Positions 36,938 through 46,569 are shown, numbered from the stretch's first letter. The stretch is 64,000 bases of DNA from Methylosinus sp. C49 (GCF_009936375.1 NZ_AP022332.1:2884501-2948500); one strand, 5' to 3'. Notes: generated from the letters alone by a model not told the origin. A program made the numbers and translations.

Positions 36938-36961
36938 GCGGCGCGCCCTGAAGAAGTGAAG

Positions 36962-38212
36962 ATGACGCGCCCGATCGTCTATGACGCGACACATCTCGTC
37001 TCGCTCGGAACGGCGTCGGGCGCGGCCGGCATCGGGCGCCTCGACCTCGCCTTCGCGCGCCATTTCGCCGCGCATCCACGCCTTGCCTGCGGCGCGCATT
37101 ACGGCGCGCGCGGCCCGCATGCGCTCGCACCCTCTCGCCTCTCTCGAATCGTCGCCGACGTCGGCGCCGCCTTCGCGCCAGACGATTCGACGGAGTGGAC
37201 GCGGCTCCGCGGCTGGCTGCTCGGCGAGGAGCCTGCGCCCATCGCCACCGCCCCGGCGTCGCGCAGCGCCCTCGGCCAATTTCTCTGGCGCGCGCCGCTG
37301 CGTCTCGCCAATGACGGGCCGCGCGCGCTGCCGCCGGATGCGCTCTATTTGAACATTGCGCAGCACGCCTGCGAGTTTCCGCTGCTGTTTCGATGGCTGG
37401 AGCAACGGCCGGACATGCGCGCCGTCTTCTTCCTGCACGATCTTCTGCCGCTCGATCGGCCGGAGCTGTTCCGCCGTGGCTATGAGGCGCTGTTTCGCAG
37501 GCGAGTCGACACCATCCTGCGCCACGCCAATGCGCTGCTGACGACGAGCGAAGCCGTCGCCGAGCGCGTCGAGCGCGAGATCGCGCGCAAAGGCGCGCGC
37601 ATTCCGATTCATGTCGAGCCGCCGCCATCGACGCAGGGCGAGGCCATGGTCGCACGGGACGAAGATCTGGCGCGCTGCGATTATTTCGTGCTCGTCTCGA
37701 CGCTGGAGCCACGCAAGAATCACCTGATGCTGCTCAATCTCTGGCGCGCTCTGGCCGCTGGCCCACGGCCGGCGCCCAAGCTCGTCCTCGTCGGCGGACG
37801 CGGCTGGGAGAATGAGCAGATCGTCGACATGCTGAATCGCTGCGAGGCGCTCCGTCCCCATGTGCGCTGGACCAGCGACCTGCCCACGGCCGCGCTGCGC
37901 CATCTGCTTTCCAACGCCAATGCGCTGCTGATGCCGAGCTTCGCGGAGGGCTATGGCCTGCCGGTGGTCGAGGCGCTCTCGCTCGGAACGCCGGCCATCG
38001 TCTCCGACATTCCCGTGTTTCACGAGATCGCGCAGGAGCGCGCGCTGTTTCTGTCGCCCATAGACGGGCTCGGCTGGAAGCGCGCGATCGAGGATTTCTC
38101 GATGACGGACTCGCCCCGCCGTCTCGCCGCCATCGACGCCGCACGCCGCTTCGAGGCGCCGAATTGGCCCCGCTATTTCGAGCGTGTCGAGAGCTTTCTC
38201 GACAGTCTTTGA
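36962..38212 (+). CDS. family 4 (GT-B) glycosyltransferase
   Basis: A 416-residue GT-B enzyme. The C-terminal domain has the nucleotide-sugar site typical of group 1 transferases: VLVSTLEPRKNHLMLLNLW, KLVLVGGRGWENEQI and the EX7E box PSFAEGYGLPVVEALSLGTP. The N-terminal region (RPIVYDATHLVSLGTASGAAGIGRLDL) fits an acceptor domain. ATG 36962 is chosen; GTG 36956 is in frame two codons upstream. It lies 24 bases behind the GT2 gene, so the pair probably extends one surface polysaccharide, but no polymerase or flippase is nearby. Confidence 0.9.
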   Translation: MTRPIVYDATHLVSLGTASGAAGIGRLDLAFARHFAAHPRLACGAHYGARGPHALAPSRLSRIVADVGAAFAPDDSTEWTRLRGWLLGEEPAPIATAPASRSALGQFLWRAPLRLANDGPRALPPDALYLNIAQHACEFPLLFRWLEQRPDMRAVFFLHDLLPLDRPELFRRGYEALFRRRVDTILRHANALLTTSEAVAERVEREIARKGARIPIHVEPPPSTQGEAMVARDEDLARCDYFVLVSTLEPRKNHLMLLNLWRALAAGPRPAPKLVLVGGRGWENEQIVDMLNRCEALRPHVRWTSDLPTAALRHLLSNANALLMPSFAEGYGLPVVEALSLGTPAIVSDIPVFHEIAQERALFLSPIDGLGWKRAIEDFSMTDSPRRLAAIDAARRFEAPNWPRYFERVESFLDSL

Positions 38213-38294
38213 TCTCAGCGCCAAAGCCGCCACGCCATCGCGCGAGAAATCCGACCGACCCCGCATCGTGACGTCGATAGACGCCGAGAAATGC

Positions 38295-38319
38295 AAAAAG
38301 CCCGGCGCAAGGCCGGGCT
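38295..38319 (-). terminator. hairpin terminator of the outer-membrane protein gene
   Basis: Stem AGCCCGGC/GCCGGGCT with a 5-base loop, followed on the minus strand by TTTTT. It lies just downstream of the barrel gene that ends at 38361 and may also stop the convergent glycosyltransferase transcript. Confidence 0.85.
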
Positions 38320-38360
38320 CCTCGTCTCTATTCGCTCGCCCCTATTGGGCGACCGCCAAA

Positions 38361-39215
38361 TCAGTATTTGGCGACGACCGGAGCGGCGGCCGGGCTGAAC
38401 AGGTTGAAGTGGTAGTTCACGCCGGCGCGAACGACATGGCCGTTGAAGCGAGCCGAGGTGGCGGTGGTGGCGACAGGAGCGGCGATGCCCGTGAAGCCGA
38501 TCACGCCCGAGGTCGAGACAGTGCCGAGATCGTAATAGAGATATTCGACCTTGGCGCTCCACTTCGGCAGGAACAGCCACTCGACGCCGCCGCCGGCCGT
38601 CCAGCCCACGCGGGTGTCGGAGAAGGCGCTCGACGAGGTGCCGACGAGGCCGCCGACCGCCTGGAAGACGCTGCTGCTCAGATTGGCCTGGCCATAGGCG
38701 AGACCGCCCGTGCCGTAGACGAGCAGGGTGGGGGTGACCAGATAGCCGAGGCGGCCGCGGACGGTGCCGAGATAGTCGATCGACTTCGAAGCGCTGATCG
38801 TCGAGGTCAGCGGGCCGAAAGCCGCGACCGAGGAGACGCCGCTGTTGCTGCCGGCGACGCCCTGGATGTCGGCCTCGATGCCGGCGACGAAGACGTTAGA
38901 GAACTGATAGTTGTAGCCGATCTGGCCACCGCCGATGAAGCCGTCGATGCTGGTGCCGAGCACGCCCGAGCCGGCGATGCCGACGATCGGGTTGAAGGGG
39001 GCCAGCGAGCCGGAAGCCACCGTCACAGAGCTGCTCTCGTCCCAGGTGTAGCCCGCGTTCAAGCCGACATAGAAGCCGGTCCACATGGCCGGCGGCGGCG
39101 GCGGGGGCGGCAGCATGGGGGCGGCCTTCTTGGACGGCAGGTCGGCAGCCAACGCCGAGCCCGCGGAGACGGCCAGCGCGAGCGCGGTGGCGGCGAGCAA
39201 AGACTTTTTCATCAT
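38361..39215 (-). CDS. outer-membrane beta-barrel protein
   Basis: A 284-residue, Omp25/OmpA-like porin-type barrel. It has a signal peptide (about 1-23, ending GSALAA), a Pro-rich linker, then WTGFYVGLNAGYTWDES, and repeated glycine/aromatic strands (IGGGQIGYNYQFSNVFVAGIEADIQG, later WTAGGGVEWLFLPKWSAKVEYLYYDLG). The C-terminus AGVNYHFNLFS is a terminal barrel strand, although the last residue is Tyr. Ligands or function unknown. The start ATG (39215) has GAGGG just upstream; a longer frame was trimmed. Monocistronic. Confidence 0.9.
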   Translation of the reverse strand: MMKKSLLAATALALAVSAGSALAADLPSKKAAPMLPPPPPPPAMWTGFYVGLNAGYTWDESSSVTVASGSLAPFNPIVGIAGSGVLGTSIDGFIGGGQIGYNYQFSNVFVAGIEADIQGVAGSNSGVSSVAAFGPLTSTISASKSIDYLGTVRGRLGYLVTPTLLVYGTGGLAYGQANLSSSVFQAVGGLVGTSSSAFSDTRVGWTAGGGVEWLFLPKWSAKVEYLYYDLGTVSTSGVIGFTGIAAPVATTATSARFNGHVVRAGVNYHFNLFSPAAAPVVAKY

Positions 39216-39563
39216 ACGGCCCTCAGTTAGATTTATGGGTCTTCGATCCGCCGCCGCCGGAGCCTCCAGGGCCCCCAACGATCGATCGCCGACCGCGACA
39301 ACCGGCCACCAGAGGTGCGCCGTCTGTGGTGAATAGCTACGGATCATTACGATTGTCGTCAACAAAGGCGGAGCCGTTGGGCGCCAAATCGGCGGATTTT
39401 GTCCAAGCCTGTGTCAATTGCGCAACAGTGCTGGAGCTCTTGCAAAAATAATTCGCGCGCAACACCGCCCTTGCCAATAATTTGCCGCTTTGGCATATCT
39501 CAACTCGCGCTCGCCGGAGCGCCGAGATTCGGATGCTTCGGCGAGCGCGCATCGAGCGCCTGC
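39216..39563. other. intergenic region before tRNA-Ser
   Basis: About 350 bases between the barrel gene and the tRNA. It should contain the barrel promoter and the tRNA promoter. AT-rich patches occur at 39335-39360 and 39440-39485. No gene or clear repeat seen. Confidence 0.55.
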
Positions 39564-39657
39564 GGAGACGTGGCCGAGAGGCTGAAGGCGGCGGTTTGCT
39601 AAACCGTTATAGGGTTGTAAAGCCCTATCGAGGGTTCGAATCCCTCCGTCTCCGCCA
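39564..39657 (+). tRNA. tRNA-Ser (anticodon GCU)
   Basis: A 94-base gene with a long variable arm, as for serine. The acceptor arm GGAGACG pairs with CGTCTCC, the T-loop is GTTCGAATC and CCA is encoded. The anticodon loop TTGCTAA reads GCT, decoding AGC and AGU. It follows an open region without a nearby tRNA cluster. Confidence 0.95.
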
Positions 39658-39789
39658 GCGCCGCGGCGCCCCCTATCCCCACATCCCGATTCCGCCGATG
39701 GTTGCGCTCCGACGCGCGCTGGGGCTAGATGGTGATGATTGCGGCCCATCGGCGCGCCTTTGCTTTTCGTTTCACAGGTCGGATCGCCC

Positions 39790-40497
39790 ATGCGTAGACT
39801 TTCCGCGGCGCTCGCGGTTTCGGCCGCGCTCGCCACGCCCGCTCTGGCGGAGCCGGCGATCGGCTCGGCCGCCACCATCGAGAAGGACGTGCGCGGCGAG
39901 ATTGCCGAGCGCGCCGCCGCCAAGCTCACTGTGGGCGACGAGATTTTTGCGCAGGAGGTCCTGCTGACCGGCGCCGAAAGCCGCGGAAAATTCGTCTTCC
40001 AGGACCGCACCGATCTGCAGATCGGCCCCTCCTCGCGCGTCAAGCTCGATAATTTCGTCTATTCCGGCGAGAATGGCGTGACCTTCAGCGCCGCCAAGGG
40101 CGTGTTCCGCTTCGTCAGCGCGCCGGCCGGCCACAAGGACTATGTCGTGCGTACGCCCAATGCGACGATCGGCGTGCGCGGCACCGCTTTCGGCGTCCGC
40201 GTCGTCTTCGGCCGCACCGATGTGGTTCTCTACGACGGCGCCGTCGAGGTCTGTTCGATTCTCGGCGGCCTGTGCCGAACGCTCGCCTCCGCCTGCACCT
40301 TCGTCACCGTCACCGGCGATTTCGTCACCCAGCCGCAGCCGCTCGGCCGCGAAGATTGGAGCTTCGACGACAGCTGCGGCGGCGCCGGCCAGCGCGCCGC
40401 GCGGACCTATCGAGCCGGGCCGGTGTTCTATCCGGGCGCCGGCGGCCTCGCCTCGGGCGGCGGCGGAGTCGGACACCCGCTCGTCAGTCCGAACTGA
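39790..40497 (+). CDS. FecR-domain periplasmic protein
   Basis: A 235-residue protein. Signal peptide residues 1-20 (ALATPALA), then a FecR-type beta domain: DRTDLQIGPSSRVKLDNFVYSG, and VRTPNATIGVRGTAFGVRV, which is the most conserved segment. No membrane helix follows, so it is not an anti-sigma factor of the classical FecR type; such orphan domains often bind surface partners. The last third contains four Cys and a Gly-rich tail. No sigma factor is adjacent. The ATG 39790 is chosen so that the signal peptide is at the start. Confidence 0.83.
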   Translation: MRRLSAALAVSAALATPALAEPAIGSAATIEKDVRGEIAERAAAKLTVGDEIFAQEVLLTGAESRGKFVFQDRTDLQIGPSSRVKLDNFVYSGENGVTFSAAKGVFRFVSAPAGHKDYVVRTPNATIGVRGTAFGVRVVFGRTDVVLYDGAVEVCSILGGLCRTLASACTFVTVTGDFVTQPQPLGREDWSFDDSCGGAGQRAARTYRAGPVFYPGAGGLASGGGGVGHPLVSPN

Positions 40498-40642
40498 CCA
40501 TTTCCCGTCTGCGCCTTTTTAAAGGATGCGGACTTTTTTCGTGGGGCGGGGGCGGACGGCTCATTGCCGATGCGCCCGGCAACGCCTATAAATCAGCGGC
40601 GTTCCGCCCTCGGGCGCACGACCCTTTTCAAAAAGAGACGAT

Positions 40643-41761
40643 ATGCCCTGGAGCAGTCAAGGCGGCGGCCCTCGCAAGCCGAACGACAATGGCCCTTGGG
40701 GCCAAGGCCCCTGGGGTGGCGGCGGTTCGCCCGGCGGCTCTCCACCCGATCTCGAGGAGCTGCTGCGGCGCGGTCAGGACAGCCTGCGCCAGATGCTGCC
40801 CTCCGGCCTCGGCGGACGCGGAATCGCCATTCTCGCTCTGCTGACGCTGCTCGCATGGCTCGCCAGCGGCTTCTACACGGTGGGGCCGAATGAGGTCGGG
40901 CTCAATCTGATCTTCGGCAAATATCGCGGCAAGACGCAGGCCGGCCTCAACTACAACCTCCCCTCGCCCATCGGGACGGTGATCAAGCTCGCCGTCACCG
41001 ACCGCAACGCCGTGGACATCGGTTTTCGCGAGCAGCCGGCCGCCTCGCGCCGCGGCCCGCTCGCGCCCGAGGCGCCGGAAGAGAGCCTCATGCTCACCGG
41101 CGACGAGAATATCGCCGACGTCAAATTCCGCGTCTTCTGGCAGATCGACCCGGCCCATCCCGAGGATTACGCCTTCAATGTCGCCAATCCGCCGGCGACG
41201 GTGAAGGCGATCGCCGAGAGCGCGATGCGCGAGATCGTCGGCCAGTCGCAGATTCAGAAGATTCTGACCGCCGACCGCAAGCTCATCGAGCCGGCCAGCC
41301 AACAGCTGATGCAGAAGGTGCTGGACGATTATCACAGCGGCGTTCTGGTGCTGCAGGTGCTACTGCTCTCGGTCGATCCGCCCGCCTCGGTCATCGCCGC
41401 CTTCCGCGACGTGACCGCCGCGCAGCAGGATCTGCAGCGGCTCGGCAATGAGGCCGAGGCCTATGCGAATCGCGTCGTGCCCGAGGCGCGCGGCGCCTCC
41501 GCCCGCATCTTGCAGGAGGCCGAGGCCTATCGCGAGCAGGTGGTCGCCGAAGCGCAAGGCCAGGCGGCCCGCTTCGACCAGATCTACGACCAATATAAGA
41601 AAGCGCCCTCGGTGACGCGCCAGCGCCTCTATCTCGAGACGATGGAGCGCGTGCTCGGCGGCGCCGAGAAGGTCATCATCGACGAGGCGCCGGGAGGCGG
41701 CTCGGTCGTTCCCTATCTTCCGCTGCCCGGCTTCTCCTCGGCGCAAGGAGGCCGCAAGTGA
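40643..41761 (+). CDS. hflK: HflK, membrane protease regulator
   Basis: A 372-residue SPFH/prohibitin-family protein that forms the HflK-HflC complex around FtsH. A Gly/Pro-rich start (about 1-40) precedes one helix (IAILALLTLLAWLASGFYTV), then the SPFH domain (GPNEVGLNLIFGKYRGKTQAGLNY, and DENIADVKFRVFWQ) and a coiled coil (QDLQRLGNEAEAYANRVV...). It ends with an overlap of four bases with hflC (GTGA), so the two are coupled. Confidence 0.95.
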   Translation: MPWSSQGGGPRKPNDNGPWGQGPWGGGGSPGGSPPDLEELLRRGQDSLRQMLPSGLGGRGIAILALLTLLAWLASGFYTVGPNEVGLNLIFGKYRGKTQAGLNYNLPSPIGTVIKLAVTDRNAVDIGFREQPAASRRGPLAPEAPEESLMLTGDENIADVKFRVFWQIDPAHPEDYAFNVANPPATVKAIAESAMREIVGQSQIQKILTADRKLIEPASQQLMQKVLDDYHSGVLVLQVLLLSVDPPASVIAAFRDVTAAQQDLQRLGNEAEAYANRVVPEARGASARILQEAEAYREQVVAEAQGQAARFDQIYDQYKKAPSVTRQRLYLETMERVLGGAEKVIIDEAPGGGSVVPYLPLPGFSSAQGGRK

Positions 41762-42678
41762 AGAGTTCTCTGGCTCTCTTCGGCGTTCTCCTCGCCCTCG
41801 TGGGGCTGATCGCGGCAGGCGGCGCGCTGTTCACCGTCACCCAGACGGAGCAGGCGCTGGTGCTGCGATTCGGCGAGCCGGTCGCCGGCCGCGGCCTCAT
41901 CACCGAGCCCGGCCTGCATTTCAAGATTCCCTTCATCGAGAATGTGATCTTCCTCGACAATCGCATTCTCGATGTCGAGAGCCCCAATCTCGAGGTGCTC
42001 GCCTCCGACAATCAGCGGCTCGAGGTCGACAGCTTCATCCGCTACCGAATCGTCGATCCGCTGCGCTTCTACCAATCGGTGGGCGGCATAGCCGGCGCCA
42101 ATAATCAGCTCGCCTCCGTGCTGAACTCGGCCGTCCGGCGCGTGCTGAGCGAGGCCAATCAGCAGCAGATCGTGCGCGACGAGCGCGCAGGGCTGATGGT
42201 GAAGATTCGTCAGCAGGCCAATCTCGAGGCGCGCAAGTTCGGCGTCGACGTGGTCGACGCGCGCATCCGCCGGGTCGATCTCCCGCAGCAGATTTCCGAG
42301 AAAGTCTATGGCCGCATGCAGACCGAGCGCGCCCGCGAGGCGGCGGAATATCGCGCGCAAGGCGCCGAGCAGGCGCAGAAGATCACCGCCAAGGCCGATC
42401 GCGACGTGATCGTGCTGAAGGCGGAAGCGCAGCGACGGGCCGATCAGCTGAAGGGCGAAGGCGACGCCGAGCGCAACCGAATTTTCGCCGAGGCCTTCGG
42501 CAGGGACGCGGATTTCTTCTCCTTCTACCGCTCGATGCAGGCCTATGAGGCCGCCTTCAAAACGGGCGATACGCGCTTCCTGGTCAGCCCGCGCTCTGAT
42601 TTCTTCAAGTTTTTCGGCACGCCCTCGGCCGGCAAGCCCGGCGAGGAGCCGGCGCCGCCGGCGCCGCAAAAGAAATAG
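41758..42678 (+). CDS. hflC: HflC, membrane protease regulator
   Basis: A 306-residue partner of HflK. An N-terminal helix (LALFGVLLALVGLIAAGGALF) precedes the SPFH domain with TVTQTEQALVLRFGEPVAGRGLI, and the conserved DNRILDVESPNLEVLASDNQRLEVDSF region. A coiled coil of Glu/Ala/Arg ends in a Pro-rich tail. GTG start overlapping the hflK stop. Expected to modulate FtsH, encoded at 58026. Confidence 0.95.
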   Translation: MKSSLALFGVLLALVGLIAAGGALFTVTQTEQALVLRFGEPVAGRGLITEPGLHFKIPFIENVIFLDNRILDVESPNLEVLASDNQRLEVDSFIRYRIVDPLRFYQSVGGIAGANNQLASVLNSAVRRVLSEANQQQIVRDERAGLMVKIRQQANLEARKFGVDVVDARIRRVDLPQQISEKVYGRMQTERAREAAEYRAQGAEQAQKITAKADRDVIVLKAEAQRRADQLKGEGDAERNRIFAEAFGRDADFFSFYRSMQAYEAAFKTGDTRFLVSPRSDFFKFFGTPSAGKPGEEPAPPAPQKK

Positions 42679-42865
42679 AGTCGCGAGGGCGATCAAAATA
42701 AGGTACGTAAGGTAGGATTTGAGCGAACGCCCAACTCTCGCCGCTTTGCTGGCAGAGTGCGAGCGCAGTCATCCGACAGTCTATGCAGCCCGTCGAATCG
42801 CGCGAGACGCAAATCGCGCCTTCGCCGCAGCTCGAGGCGCCGCCCGGTCTCAGGAGAGCAATAGT

Positions 42866-44371
42866 ATGACATCTGCCGCGTCCGTTTCGCTTTTCACGGC
42901 GCTGAGGCGCGCCCTCGCCGCGGGGCTCGTCGGCGCGCTCGTCTCCCTCCCGCTGGCGGCGACCCCGGCGCGCGCCAAGGGGCCCGATTCGCTGGCCGAT
43001 CTGGCCGCGTCGGTGCAAGACGCCGTGGTCAACATCTCCGCCACTCAGACCGTCGACCCGAAGCGGCAGTCCAAGGAGGCCGGCCCCGGAGGCCAGCCCT
43101 CCACGCCCTTCGACGAATTGTTCGAGGAATTCCTCAAGCGCCGCCAGCAACAGGGCCAAGGCGGCCCGGAGTTGCCGCGCCAGCGCAAATCCGCCTCGCT
43201 CGGCTCCGGCTTCGTCATCGACGCCTCCGGCATCGTCATCACCAATAATCACGTCATCGCCGACGCCAATGAGGTGACGGTCATCTTCACCGATGGGCAG
43301 AAGCTCAAGGCCGAGGTGATCGGCAAGGACCAGAAGGTCGATGTGGCGGTGCTGAAGGTGAAGCCCGAGAAGCCGCTGAAGGCGGTGAAATTCGCCGACA
43401 GCGACAAGGCCCGCGTCGGCGATTGGGTGCTCGCGGTCGGCAATCCCTTCGGCCTCGGCGGCTCGGTGACGGCGGGCATCGTCTCGGCCCGCAACCGCAA
43501 CATCGACAGCGGTCCCTATGACAATTACATCCAGACCGACGCCTCGATAAACAAAGGCAATTCCGGCGGCCCGCTGTTCAATCTCGACGGCGAGGTGATC
43601 GGCATCAACACCGCGATCCTGTCCCCCTCGGGCGGCTCCGTCGGCATCGGCTTCGCGACCCCGGCCAATACGGTGCAGCCGGTCATCGAGCAGCTGCAGA
43701 AGTTCGGCGAGACCCGGCGCGGCTGGCTCGGCGTGCGGATTCAGAATGTCGACGACACCATCGCCGAAAATCTCGGCCTCGGCGCCACGCGCGGCGCGCT
43801 GGTCGCGGGCGTCGACGACAAAGGACCCTCCAAGACCGCGGGGCTGAAGGCCGGCGACGTGATCGTCAAATTCGACGGCAAGGCCATCAAGGAATCGCGC
43901 GATCTACCCAAGCTCGTGGCCGCGACGCCGGTCGGCAAGGAAGTCGAGGTCCTCATCTTCCGCAACGGCAAGGAGCAGACGAAGTCGATCAAGCTCGGCC
44001 GCCTCGAGGATGGCGAGAAGCTCGCCTCCAATGATTCGCCCAAGAGCGACAATATCGAGAAGACCGCCGCCCAAAAAGCGCTCGGCCTCGAGCTCTCCTC
44101 GCTCTCCGACGAGCTGCGCAACCGCTTCCAGATCAAAGAGAATGTGAAGAACGGCGTCATCATCACCGGCGTCGATCCGCGCTCCGATGCGGCGGAGAAG
44201 CGCCTGCAGGCGGGCGAGATATTGCTCGAGATCAATCAGGAGCCGGTCGCCGATCCCGCCGATGCGGTGAAGAAGGTGAAGGCGCTGAAGGACGGCGGCA
44301 AGAAATCGGCGCTGCTGATCGTCGCCAACGCCCAGGGCGACACGCATTTCGTCGCTCTCACGCTGGACTGA
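42866..44371 (+). CDS. degP: DegP/Do-type periplasmic serine protease
   Basis: A 501-residue HtrA protease. It has a signal peptide (about 1-34), a trypsin-like domain with His in ITNNHVIADANEV, Asp in KVDVAVLKV and Ser in GNSGGPLFN, then two PDZ domains (RGWLGVRIQNVDDTIAENLGL and the C-terminal one). The first PDZ has a typical GLKAGDVIVKFDGK. ATG 42866 is preceded by an excellent AGGAGAG site, which rejects the longer open frame at 42719. It follows hflC by about 190 bases, the usual hflK-hflC-deg gene order. Confidence 0.95.
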   Translation: MTSAASVSLFTALRRALAAGLVGALVSLPLAATPARAKGPDSLADLAASVQDAVVNISATQTVDPKRQSKEAGPGGQPSTPFDELFEEFLKRRQQQGQGGPELPRQRKSASLGSGFVIDASGIVITNNHVIADANEVTVIFTDGQKLKAEVIGKDQKVDVAVLKVKPEKPLKAVKFADSDKARVGDWVLAVGNPFGLGGSVTAGIVSARNRNIDSGPYDNYIQTDASINKGNSGGPLFNLDGEVIGINTAILSPSGGSVGIGFATPANTVQPVIEQLQKFGETRRGWLGVRIQNVDDTIAENLGLGATRGALVAGVDDKGPSKTAGLKAGDVIVKFDGKAIKESRDLPKLVAATPVGKEVEVLIFRNGKEQTKSIKLGRLEDGEKLASNDSPKSDNIEKTAAQKALGLELSSLSDELRNRFQIKENVKNGVIITGVDPRSDAAEKRLQAGEILLEINQEPVADPADAVKKVKALKDGGKKSALLIVANAQGDTHFVALTLD

Positions 44372-44423
44372 CGACAGCCCCAGGCTTTCGCCTTCGCGAG
44401 AGCGCCCTATTTGGCGAAAAGAT

Positions 44424-44459
44424 CGCCCGCGTCGGAGATCGACGCGGGCGTTTTCTTTT
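44424..44459 (+). terminator. strong hairpin terminator of degP
   Basis: An 11-bp stem (CGCCCGCGTCG/CGACGCGGGCG) followed by TTTTCTTTT, downstream of degP and in front of the cytochrome gene. The stem is perfect. Confidence 0.9.
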
Positions 44460-44476
44460 GCTGGACAGTCTTTCCC

Positions 44477-45637
44477 ATGCGCTCGACCATCGCCCGCGCC
44501 AATTTCCTTTCGGTCATCCTTATCGGCGCCCTCGCGCTGGCGCTCGGATGGCTCGCCGCTCAGTCGGATAGGCCGCTGACGAGCCCGCTTTTCGCGCTGC
44601 ATGTCGCGCTCGGCGTCCTCGCCGGCGCCTTGCTGCTCGCGCAGATCGTGCTGCGGCTCGCGGTTCCGCCGCCGGCCCTGCCCGCGCGCTGGTCGAAGGG
44701 GCGCCGCGCGGCGGCCGCCTTTTGCGAATTTCTCGCCTATCTCTCGCTCGCGCTTCTGGTCGCGACCGGCGCGCTCTGGGGCTATTTCGGCGGCGCGCCG
44801 CTGGAGGTCTTCGGCCACCCCCTACCCGTTTCGCCCGCAGCCGACCCCAGGCTCGCCGACATTCTGGGACCGGCCTGGGCGCAGCCGCTCGGCCTCGGCG
44901 GAGCGACCGTCTCGGAAGCGCTGCTGGCGGCGCATCGCCTGCTCGGCTATGCGCTCGCCGGCGCGATCATCCTCTATCTCGCCTTGGGCGGATTCTCACG
45001 ATTCGCCCCACAGACGCCGCCGCCAGAATCAGCAAAGCTCACACCCGTGCTGATCGAGCACTCGCCCACGGCGGGGCTCTCCTCACGTCTGCGCTTGTTC
45101 GGCTGGCTGCAATTCTGGCCGCAGCTCGCCATAGCGCTGGCCAGCGGCGTGCTGTTGCAATTTTCGACCGCTGGACGCGCCTTCAGCCCGAGCCAGTCCG
45201 GCTATGGCGACGCCATCTATTGGAGCCTCTTTGCATTTCTGCTGCTCTGCGCGGCGACGGCGCTCGCCTTTTTCTATACGCGCGCGGCGCCTTCCGTGGC
45301 GCAGGCCGATTATCTCGGCGTCCACAAGCTCACGGCTTTCTGGTTTCTCACGCTCGGCTTGGCGATCGGCCTCATCGGCGTGATCGTCTCCTTCATCGGC
45401 CTGTCGCTCAGCGTCTCGCTGCTGGTGGCCAAGACAGTGTCGCAGCCGCCGGGAATCGCCATCACCGACCCCAACAAGATCATTCGCGCGCTGGACGTCT
45501 TCGTGCTGCTGGTGAATTTCGCGCTGCTGCTGGCGCATTTCATCGGCGTCGGCATCGCCGTCTTTCTCACCTCGGAGGCGACCCGCGCCCGCTATCGCTT
45601 CGCGGTCGCGACCGTTCCGCAGGAAGGCCGCGACTGA
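44477..45637 (+). CDS. cytochrome b561-like plus DUF3611 fusion membrane protein
   Basis: A 386-residue membrane protein of about eight helices. The first half resembles cytochrome b561: LHVALGVLAGALLL (His42) and AHRLLGYALAGAIILYLALGGF (His153). The His expected in the first helix of classical b561 proteins is absent, so heme ligation may be partial. The second half (from about 205) matches DUF3611, known from cyanobacteria and chloroplasts: SLLVAKTVSQPPGIAITDPN, then ALDVFVLLVNFALLLAHFIG. It begins 18 bases after the degP terminator. The partner electron carriers are not in the window. Confidence 0.72.
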   Translation: MRSTIARANFLSVILIGALALALGWLAAQSDRPLTSPLFALHVALGVLAGALLLAQIVLRLAVPPPALPARWSKGRRAAAAFCEFLAYLSLALLVATGALWGYFGGAPLEVFGHPLPVSPAADPRLADILGPAWAQPLGLGGATVSEALLAAHRLLGYALAGAIILYLALGGFSRFAPQTPPPESAKLTPVLIEHSPTAGLSSRLRLFGWLQFWPQLAIALASGVLLQFSTAGRAFSPSQSGYGDAIYWSLFAFLLLCAATALAFFYTRAAPSVAQADYLGVHKLTAFWFLTLGLAIGLIGVIVSFIGLSLSVSLLVAKTVSQPPGIAITDPNKIIRALDVFVLLVNFALLLAHFIGVGIAVFLTSEATRARYRFAVATVPQEGRD

Positions 45638-45640
45638 GGC

Positions 45641-46540
45641 TCAGCCCTCGACGAAATCCTCCCGCCGATAACCCTGAGCGAAGAGCAGCGCCGAGAGATC
45701 GGCGCGATCGACGCGGGCGGCCGCGGCCTCCGCCACTTTCGGCTTGGCGTGATAAGCGACGCCCAGCCCGGCCGCCGCGAGCATGTCGAGATCATTGGCG
45801 CCGTCGCCGACCGCGAGCGTCGCCTCCGTGGGCAGCGCGAGCCGAGCGCGCAATTCCTCGAGCGCCTCGCGCTTGGCGGCGGAGCCCGCGATCGGCGGCA
45901 AGACGACGCCGGTGATCCGCCCCTCGCGCGTCTCCAGCCGATTGGCGCGCGCCTCATTGAAGCCGAGGCCGGCGGCGATGCGCTCGGCGAAAAGGGTGAA
46001 GCCGCCGGAAACGAGCGCCGTATACGCCCCATCGGCGCGCATGGTCGCGATCAGCCGCCGCGCACCGGGCGTGAAGCTGATGCGCTCGGCCAATATGGTC
46101 TCGATAATCGAGACAGGCAGTCCGGCGAGCAGAGCGACGCGCTCGCGCAGCGCCGGCTCGAACTCCAGCTCGCCCCTCATCGCCCGCTCTGTGATCTTCG
46201 CGATGCGCGCGCGAATGCCGGCGAATTCGGCCAGCTCATCGACGCATTCCTGGCCGATCATGGTCGAATCCATATCCGCGACGAGGAGACGCTTGCGCCG
46301 CCCCGCCTTCGGCTGGACGATCACATCGGCGCCGGCTTCGCGCGCAGCCGTCTGAAGCGAAAGACGCCGCTCCGGCAATGCCTCCGGCGCGAGGGGAAAA
46401 AAGACGTCCGCAGCGACGCCCTGCTCCAGCCACTCCACCGCGCCGACGGGCGCAGCAGCGCGCACAGCCTCGACCGTCAGCTTCGGGCCGCCGGCGCCGG
46501 CGATGAAAGTCGCGACATGTTCGACAAGCGCTTTTGACAT
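45641..46540 (-). CDS. serB: SerB, phosphoserine phosphatase
   Basis: A 299-residue HAD-family phosphatase making serine from phosphoserine. Motif I is ADMDSTMIGQECVDELA with the nucleophile Asp and general acid Asp. Motif II is the Ser in TALVSGGFTLFAE and motif III/IV is VGDGANDLDMLAAAGLGVAYHAKP. The N-terminal ~80 residues form the regulatory/lid-like part typical of longer SerB proteins. It is divergent from miaA with only 29 bases between the starts, a common alphaproteobacterial arrangement. Confidence 0.94.
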   Translation of the reverse strand: MSKALVEHVATFIAGAGGPKLTVEAVRAAAPVGAVEWLEQGVAADVFFPLAPEALPERRLSLQTAAREAGADVIVQPKAGRRKRLLVADMDSTMIGQECVDELAEFAGIRARIAKITERAMRGELEFEPALRERVALLAGLPVSIIETILAERISFTPGARRLIATMRADGAYTALVSGGFTLFAERIAAGLGFNEARANRLETREGRITGVVLPPIAGSAAKREALEELRARLALPTEATLAVGDGANDLDMLAAAGLGVAYHAKPKVAEAAAARVDRADLSALLFAQGYRREDFVEG

Positions 46541-46569
46541 TTCGCTCGTTTTGTCGTTGCGAAGGACCG

